Origin: Verticillium longisporum | Taxonomy: Eukaryota > Ascomycota > Sordariomycetes > Glomerellales > Plectosphaerellaceae | NCBI GenBank assembly: GCA_019188255.1 | Contig: JAETXT010000002.1 | Coordinates: forward strand, 6,689,011-6,753,010 | DNA length: 64,000 nucleotides | Direction: 5' to 3' | Part shown: one piece after another, positions 57,901 to 64,000 of the stretch | Position numbering within the stretch: the first letter of the stretch is position 1 | How the letters are laid out: each line of letters opens with the position of its first letter | Notes under the pieces: model-generated | The model's database searches: none | What the model was told of the DNA's origin: nothing | What the model saw: only the letters and a program-made list of their open reading frames with translations | Program-made: the position numbers and the translations under genes

Positions 57901-58810
57901 AATAGAGCTCGAAAGTACTAGCTTCTAAATAAAGCCTACTTCTATCCTTAATATAGGATCTAATAATATCTATAATAGCTATATTATTAAAGTTAGAATT
58001 AAAGACCTTATAATTTAATAGAAAAGCTAAAGTAATCGCTTAGAGCTAGTAACCCTAGGGATAGTAAGCTTAGAATAGGAATATATCGCTTAGAGAGCTT
58101 ATAGTATTTATATTACTTTAATCTATTAATTAGAAGTAGCTTTCGATTTCTCTATTATAGCTTAAGCTAAGAACCTATAAGAGGATAACTTTAAATAGCT
58201 TAATAAATATATATAATAGTAGATCGTTAATATAGGCTATAGCTTAAATTATATATACTTAGATCTTTTAATAGTCTAATTTTATATATTTATTAATAGC
58301 TCCTTTATTAATAATAAGGACCTTAGTTTATAAATTAGATTTATTATCCTCCTAAATAATAAACGTTCTAATAATTAAGAGAATACCTTTATAGTATATA
58401 ATAATATCCTCTATTAATAATCTATTAAATATAAATAGGTTATATATTTAGTTCTAGCTAGTAAAATCTATAATATAATTAAAGGCTTCGATATAGTTTA
58501 TATCCTTAAATAGATATTCTAAGAGATCTATAAACGTTTAGAACTATTATTCTTATAGATAATTATCTATATCGATAGCTATTTACTCTATTAATACTTT
58601 ATTTAATTAAATTTAATAGTAGAGAAATATTTAATAAGAGATCTTATAGTATTATAATAAAGCTATAAAGAATATAAAATTAATGAAATTTATTAGATTA
58701 TTAGAAGTAATAACTTTATAGATTTAATAATTAAAGGAGTATTAAACTAAATACTAGAAATATTAATAAACTTTAATAAAATTATAATTAAAATTAAAGG
58801 ATAAATTAAA
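55000..58810 (+). mobile_element. Ty1/copia retrotransposon polyprotein relic, RIP-dead
   Basis: From about 57360 one continuous + frame runs for over 1.2 kb with only TAA/TAG interruptions. Reading each as Q gives a fungal copia RT and RNase H: KVKGLLQALYKKLRLIIQGY, QSFIIIYYNQQLIL, QAYIQSIIDL, YIPKELQYRYLEG, IIKLFYNIIELG, the segment IINSSFINNKDLSLQI-like at about 58.30 kb, SIKYKQVIYLVLASKIYNII and GFDIVYILKQI. These align to the family blocks ..LV.Q.Y.., TQSPT, DITQAYTQS, LPKEL, IKPLYGIAEAG, FVD.SFANN.DLSSQIG and SVKCKRVTRSVLASELYA. Around 55.74 kb a gag zinc-knuckle-like stretch appears with cysteines turned to tyrosines. Limits 55000-57360 are approximate. Confidence 0.8.
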
Positions 58811-59554
58811 TATTAAGAAAAGAATAATTAGAAGGTAAAAGTAAATAATATTAGAAATAATTAATAAAGCTTAAAAATAAATACTTTAAGAGTAATAAAA
58901 TAATAAAATAATAGCTCCGAAGAATAAACTAGGCCTTAAAGTCCGAGGACTCTAAGCTTAATTATTTAAGAGAGTCCTATTATAGGTAATCGAAGAGCTA
59001 TAGAGTAATAATATACTTAGCTACTTTATACTCCGTATTACTAAGACTATCTAAGTCTTTATTAAAGTTATTACCCCCCTTAGCCTCCTCCTCTTTAATA
59101 ATCGATAATATACCTTTAATAATAGTATACTATTTCTCTATATCCTATATCCTTTATTAGTAGATTATATAATTAGATAATTAGGGAAATATTAAAGAAA
59201 GGAGCTTATTAGCTTATTCTTCTTATTCTAGGCTTTTAAAAACTTTATAATAAGCTTAAAAGTATTAATTAAACTAAGATAATAATCGTTAGAATTATAG
59301 ATATTAGAAAATAGAGATTATAGAAGTTTATATTTATTTATAAAAGTATTTAAAGGTATATTTATAATATCGAGAGCCCTTAAGCTTAAGATCGTAATAT
59401 ATACTATTAATATTAACTTTAATTTATTTATTAATAAAATAAGACTTTAAATACCCTAAATAAGGGACTTTATAGATATTACTATAGATACGCTCTATAC
59501 CCTAGATTAATAGCTTCTATAATTAATATTAACTAAGTTCTTATACTTCGCTAT

Positions 59555-60690
59555 TCGCTTAGTAGGAGGGGTAATAAGTATAGGGGCTTTATATTTAAAT
59601 AGTATTATCGAGGCTAGGATAAGAGAAAGAGAGAGAGAGAAAGAGTAGTAAAAAGGGGGATTTATTAATTATTAAAGCTCTAAAATAGTAGATTAAGCTA
59701 ATTAATCTAAAAAATAAAGAATCGTTATAGGGAAGAGGAAAAGTAAAAGGAATAGAATTACTATAATTTATTAATTAAATATATAGATCTATAGAATATA
59801 GTATTTATTAAATTAGCTTAATAGGATCTATTAATTCTATTTAAGGAGTTTAATTCTATTATTTCTATTAAAAGTAATTTAATTCTATTATTCCTATCGA
59901 AAAGCTAATAAAGGAGTAATAATAATTATTCTTCTACCCTCTATTAGTATACTAGCGATTTAGAGACTTTAAGATCTTATATCTAGCTATTATAAGAGTA
60001 CTAGGTAATTAGCTATTATACTATTTAATTACTATTCTTTTCCTTTATTAAAGGGTTTAAATACTTATTTCTATTATTTAATTATAATTTAATTTATTTC
60101 CTTAGAGAGCTATTTAGCGGCTAGTTTAGCTAATCTATAGAGCTAGGGATTAAGGGATCTAGTACTTATAGGAATAGTAATAATAAGCTACGTTTTCCTT
60201 ATTCTATCTATTATTCTCCTATTATTATTTATTTACTTGTTTATTTATTATTTTATAGATTAAGGATCTAATATATTAGAGATTAGAGAATTATAAGCGT
60301 ATTAGAGTAGCTATTAATCTAGGTAATAGCTTCTAATATTAGTTCTATAGTAAGCCTATCTATAAAGAAAAGAGAGCTAATATTAAACTAATATTAGGGA
60401 ATCGCCTAGGGCGGTAATTACTATACGGGATTCACCGATATAGTAATTACTAGGGCTAGGATTTATAGCTCTTAGGAGTACGTAATTTATAGTTTATATA
60501 ATCGGTGAATTAGATAGGTATATCTAATTTATATAGGTAGTAGTAATTTAGAAAGATAGTATTAATAATTATTATAAGTCTTATATTATTAACCCTACCT
60601 ATTTAGAGCTCTTAGGTATAGCTAAAGTAATGAATTAGGGTTTATATAAATAGTAAAGCCCTCTTAGTAATATTAATTATATAATAAATT
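59555..60690 (+). repeat. long inverted repeat, left arm
   Basis: About 1.1 kb. Begins around a TAGTAGGAGGGGTAATA segment, includes a GA-rich run (59627-59646) and ends with LTR-like repeat B copy 2. Its inverted copy lies at 62105-63186. Confidence 0.78.
60375..60671 (+). repeat. LTR-like repeat B, copy 2
   Basis: Same orientation as copy 1; both contain TAGTAATTACTAGGGCTAGG and ATTTATAG downstream. Confidence 0.78.
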
Positions 60691-62104
60691 AGTTTATATA
60701 GATTAAGGAATTCTTAGATCCTCCTCTCTATATAATCTTCTACAGATCTAATAAACTAGCGCTCCTATTATAAATTTAGTTTAATTTAATATAGAATATA
60801 TAATAATTTTACTTTTATTAGATTTATATTACTTAGGATATATATAATATTATTTAATTATAATATATCTACAATCTATTTATATTTAAGATACTTATTA
60901 AAATCGGCCTCGGGTTCTAAATAATATAGAAGATAGAGATCTCTAAGATATTTAATAGCTTAAAGTTAGAAATCTCTATTAAAGTAATTAGAATCTATAT
61001 TAAAAAACTCATTCTATTATTAGAATTACTAATTATTATAAGAAAATAATAGAAGGGATAATAGAATAGCTATAATAAATAAATTAATATTCCTATTAAT
61101 CTATACTATTAAGATATATTTATTTAGTTTCTCTTTTATAGCCTAGACTCTTTTATAGAGAAGCTCTATTTAGGGCTTACCTTTATTTAAGAGCCTCTTA
61201 ATCCTAGAAAGATAACGATCTAGAATTAAATAGGGTTTAGTAAAATTCTAAAATATCCTAATTCCTTATAAACTAAGCTTATAAATTAAATATATAAAAA
61301 GGTTTATAATATCGATTATAAAACTAATCTAATATTAGGATTTATTAATTAATTCTAGGAATAGATTAAGTTTATAATCCTAGATAATATATTAATTACC
61401 TATTTCTCTAAGTTTCTAAGCTTACTTAAGTATATAATATATAGAGCTCTAGTAGATTTTAATATCTCGAATTAAATAGAGAGGCTTAGGATAGCTAAGC
61501 TCCTTTTAAATATATAGAAAGAATAAAGACCTCTTCGTACTTCGATTAATATAAGTCGATAATAAGCGAATCTATATAGGTTAGCTAAAGTAGCTATTAT
61601 ATTAATTATTATATATAATTTAAATAGCTTCTTATATTATTAGGGAGGAAGATATTTAAATCTCTTTATTAGCCCCTTTATATCTAGCTAAGGGTTCCTT
61701 AACCCCTATTTAAAGTAGAAGATCTTATAGATAGAGATAGATAATATATAAAATATATTAAATAGTTTAAATTTTATATTAAATAAAGATTATTAGAAGT
61801 ATTATATTTAAATTATAGAGTCTTTTATTAAATAATTATTTAACCTTTTCTCCTAATATAAAGGATCTATTATCGCTTATAATACTATAGATCTATATTA
61901 CTTTACTATTCTAGATTAGGGTATCTATAATAAGGATATTTATAGTATTTCTAGAATCTTAACTATTTATATTAATATATTAAGAATAAGATAGTACCTT
62001 TAAAAGGTATTATCGATTTAATATATAATAATCCTTAATAAGGAATAGCTAAACTAAAGTATAATCTAAGAATTAATAGCGATAAGGATATAGTAATTAG
62101 CTAG

Positions 62105-63186
62105 GATATAATTAATACTATATTTATTAAGAGGGCTTTACTACTTATATAACCCCCGTTTTATTCCCTTAGCTATACCTAAGAGCTCTAAATAGATAGA
62201 GTTAATAATATAAGACTTATAATATAGTTAATGCTATCTCTCTAATTTACTACTACCTATCTAAATTACTAGTACCTATCTAATTTATAGATAATATAGG
62301 CTATAAATTACGTACTCCTAGGAGCAGTAAATCCTAGCCCCTAGTCATTACTATATCTATAAATGCTATATAGTAATTACTAATCTAAGTAATCCCCTAA
62401 TACTAGTTTAATACTAGCTATCTTTTCTTTATAGATAGGATTACCTTAGGGACTAATACTAAGCTCTATTAATTAGGTTAATAGCTATTCTAGTACGTTT
62501 ATAATCTCTAGTCTCTAGTATATTAGATCTACTATCCTAATCTATAAAATAAATAATATAAACGAGTAATAATAGGAGAATAATAGATAGAATAAGGAAA
62601 ACGTAGCTTAATATTACTATTCCTATAATTACTAAATCCCTAATCTCTAATACTATAGATTAGCTAAATTAGCTATTAAATAGCTTTCTAAGGAAACGGA
62701 TTAAATTATAATTAAATAATAGAAATAAGCTATTAAGCCCTTTAATAAAGGAAATAAATAGCTACTTAAATAGTACTCTTATACTAGCTAGATATAAGCT
62801 CCTAAAATATTTAAATTACTAGTTTATTAATTATTAATAGAGGAATAATTATTATTAACCTTTATTAAGAATAATAGGATTAAACGTTCTAAATAGGGTT
62901 AATAGATCCTATTAAGCTAAGTTAATAAATACTATATTCTAGGGATCTATATATTTAATTAATAGTTTATAGTAACTTTATTCGTTTTACTTTTCCTCTT
63001 CCTTATATTATATACTTTATATAGATTAGCTAGCCTAATCTATTATTTAGAGCTTTAATAATTAACTAATCCCCTTTTTTACTATTCTCTCTCTCTCTCT
63101 CTTTCTCTCTTTTACTTTCGATAATACCTCCTAAATATAAAGCCCCTATACCTATTACCCCTCCTACTAAGAGAGTAATAAAGTAT
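62105..63186 (-). repeat. long inverted repeat, right arm
   Basis: Reverse complement of 59555-60690 with many transitions. The GA-run appears as a CT-run at 63085-63116. The arm stops where repeat A copy 2 starts (63193). Confidence 0.78.
62126..62420 (-). repeat. LTR-like repeat B, copy 3, inverted
   Basis: Inverted relative to copies 1 and 2; reads TAAGAGGGCTTTACTA at its low end. Confidence 0.78.
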
Positions 63187-63192
63187 AATAAT

Positions 63193-64000
63193 AGTCTAGG
63201 TTCTAGGCAATAAGTAAAGGTAATATTATCTTAATAGATAAAGGGATTATAGAGAGATAAATTAATAAAGGAGTATAAGAGGAAGGGAGAGATAGAAGTC
63301 GTTATATCTCGAGAAGGAAGCGTCGGAGGAAGGACCGGATTAAAGATCTTAATAGCCCTGATTCTTAGCTATAGAATAGTATATTTTTCGATAGGAACGG
63401 AGATAAGCGTTTTCCAATTAATTTAATATAAGTACTTAGATTAACCCTAAAGGAAGTAGAGCTTATCTAGAAGAGTATCTATTTATAATAAATAAGGGCA
63501 TTAAAATTAAATAGGAATTACTATATAATAGGAAGTAATAATTTTATTTAGAAATAAAGACATATTATTATTATAAAAACCCTAAAAAGTAAATCGGGGG
63601 AATTACTCTATATCTAATAGATTAACCCTTAGGGGCTAAGCGTAGATAAGGCGTATAAGCTATCTCTAGATCTATAGGGAAGTAGAGTCGGTTCTACTCT
63701 AGCCTATAAACTAAGATAATAAGAGATAAGAGAAGTTAAATAGTTATTACTATTTAATAGTTCTATAGAATCGTATAAAAATTATATTATTATATTGCTC
63801 TACCTTTTCTCTTTCTAATAATATAGATATTAATATAGTTTAGCTCTTATTTTAGCTACTAGAAGGGTTATAAGACCCTATCTCCTATACCCCTTTATAA
63901 AATAGTATATATATAGTTATATAGAAATATTAGCTTATAGTAAAATATATAGTTATATAGAGGAAAAAATATATAACCTTATAATACTTTTATATATAGG
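63193..64000. repeat. long direct repeat A, copy 2, cut by window end
   Basis: Starts TCTAGGTTCTAGG like copy 1 and stays alignable up to the last base of the window, about 11.64 kb downstream of copy 1. It probably continues outside. Confidence 0.8.

Larger units (their letters stand above)
51441..64000. other. RIP-saturated AT-rich block of nested LTR retrotransposons
   Basis: At least 12.5 kb (continuing past the window) that is strongly AT-rich and almost without CA or TG dinucleotides, whereas CG is kept. No intact reading frame. Recognisable contents are Ty1/copia pol remnants on both strands and several long repeats, listed separately. No host gene seen. Confidence 0.9.

Noticed and set aside
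51441..64000. Centromere core
   Set aside because: AT-rich and repeat-filled, but only about 12.5 kb is visible and it is explained by RIP-mutated copia elements; centromere status needs CENP-A data.
1..64000. CRISPR array, bacterial operon or phage signals
   Set aside because: Introns, gene families and composition are fungal; no spaced direct repeats of CRISPR type.

Overview
The window is nuclear DNA of a filamentous ascomycete, most likely a sordariomycete. Genes have short introns (41 to about 120 nt, a few longer) with GT..AG ends and CTRAC-like branch sites. Codon use is GC-rich. Fungus-specific families are present (FunK1 kinase, Zn2Cys6 regulator, Ayg1-type hydrolase, PAN3). The AT-rich blocks have almost no CA or TG dinucleotides, which is the mark of repeat-induced point mutation (RIP).

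Layout. 1-14.7 kb is gene-dense: the 3' part of a KduD-like SDR, an Ayg1-like alpha/beta hydrolase, GNA1, a long class-3 lipase, an intracellular GH43, a CCDC97-like protein and a GH3 beta-glucosidase. 16.1-28.6 kb is an accessory island. It holds a complete but RIP-destroyed hAT transposon (16124-19236) with matched terminal inverted repeats and an 8-bp target duplication, an SRPK-like kinase, a Tad1-type LINE ORF1 relic, a MITE with 31-bp perfect inverted repeats, a decayed unknown reading frame, a FunK1 kinase, a small cysteine-rich protein and an F-box pseudogene. 28.9-49.8 kb is housekeeping: SF3A1/PRP21, SNX3, the RIM2 mitochondrial carrier, an unusual Zn2Cys6 protein, LSM7, PAN3, a UBX2/FAF2-type ERAD factor and a VHS-GAT adaptor. 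From about 51.44 kb to the window end lies a RIP-saturated block of nested Ty1/copia relics with direct and inverted long repeats and no intact gene.

Gene models were spliced by eye. In every multi-exon gene except the three disrupted ones listed next, the exon lengths sum to a multiple of three. Five single-base indels break otherwise conserved genes: SDR, GH3, SF3A1 and SNX3 (twice). Four of the five lie in mononucleotide runs. Because SF3A1 should be essential, assembly error is likelier than gene death for this group. The F-box gene is different: it carries a nonsense codon plus two indels and looks like a true pseudogene.

There is no obvious operon-like pathway. PAN3, LSM7 and SF3A1 are RNA-metabolism genes lying within about 15 kb, but ordinary fungal gene order explains that. 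I found no convincing new multi-gene system. The most informative structures are the hAT element with its intact footprint, the nested copia block with its inverted repeat, and the indel pattern.
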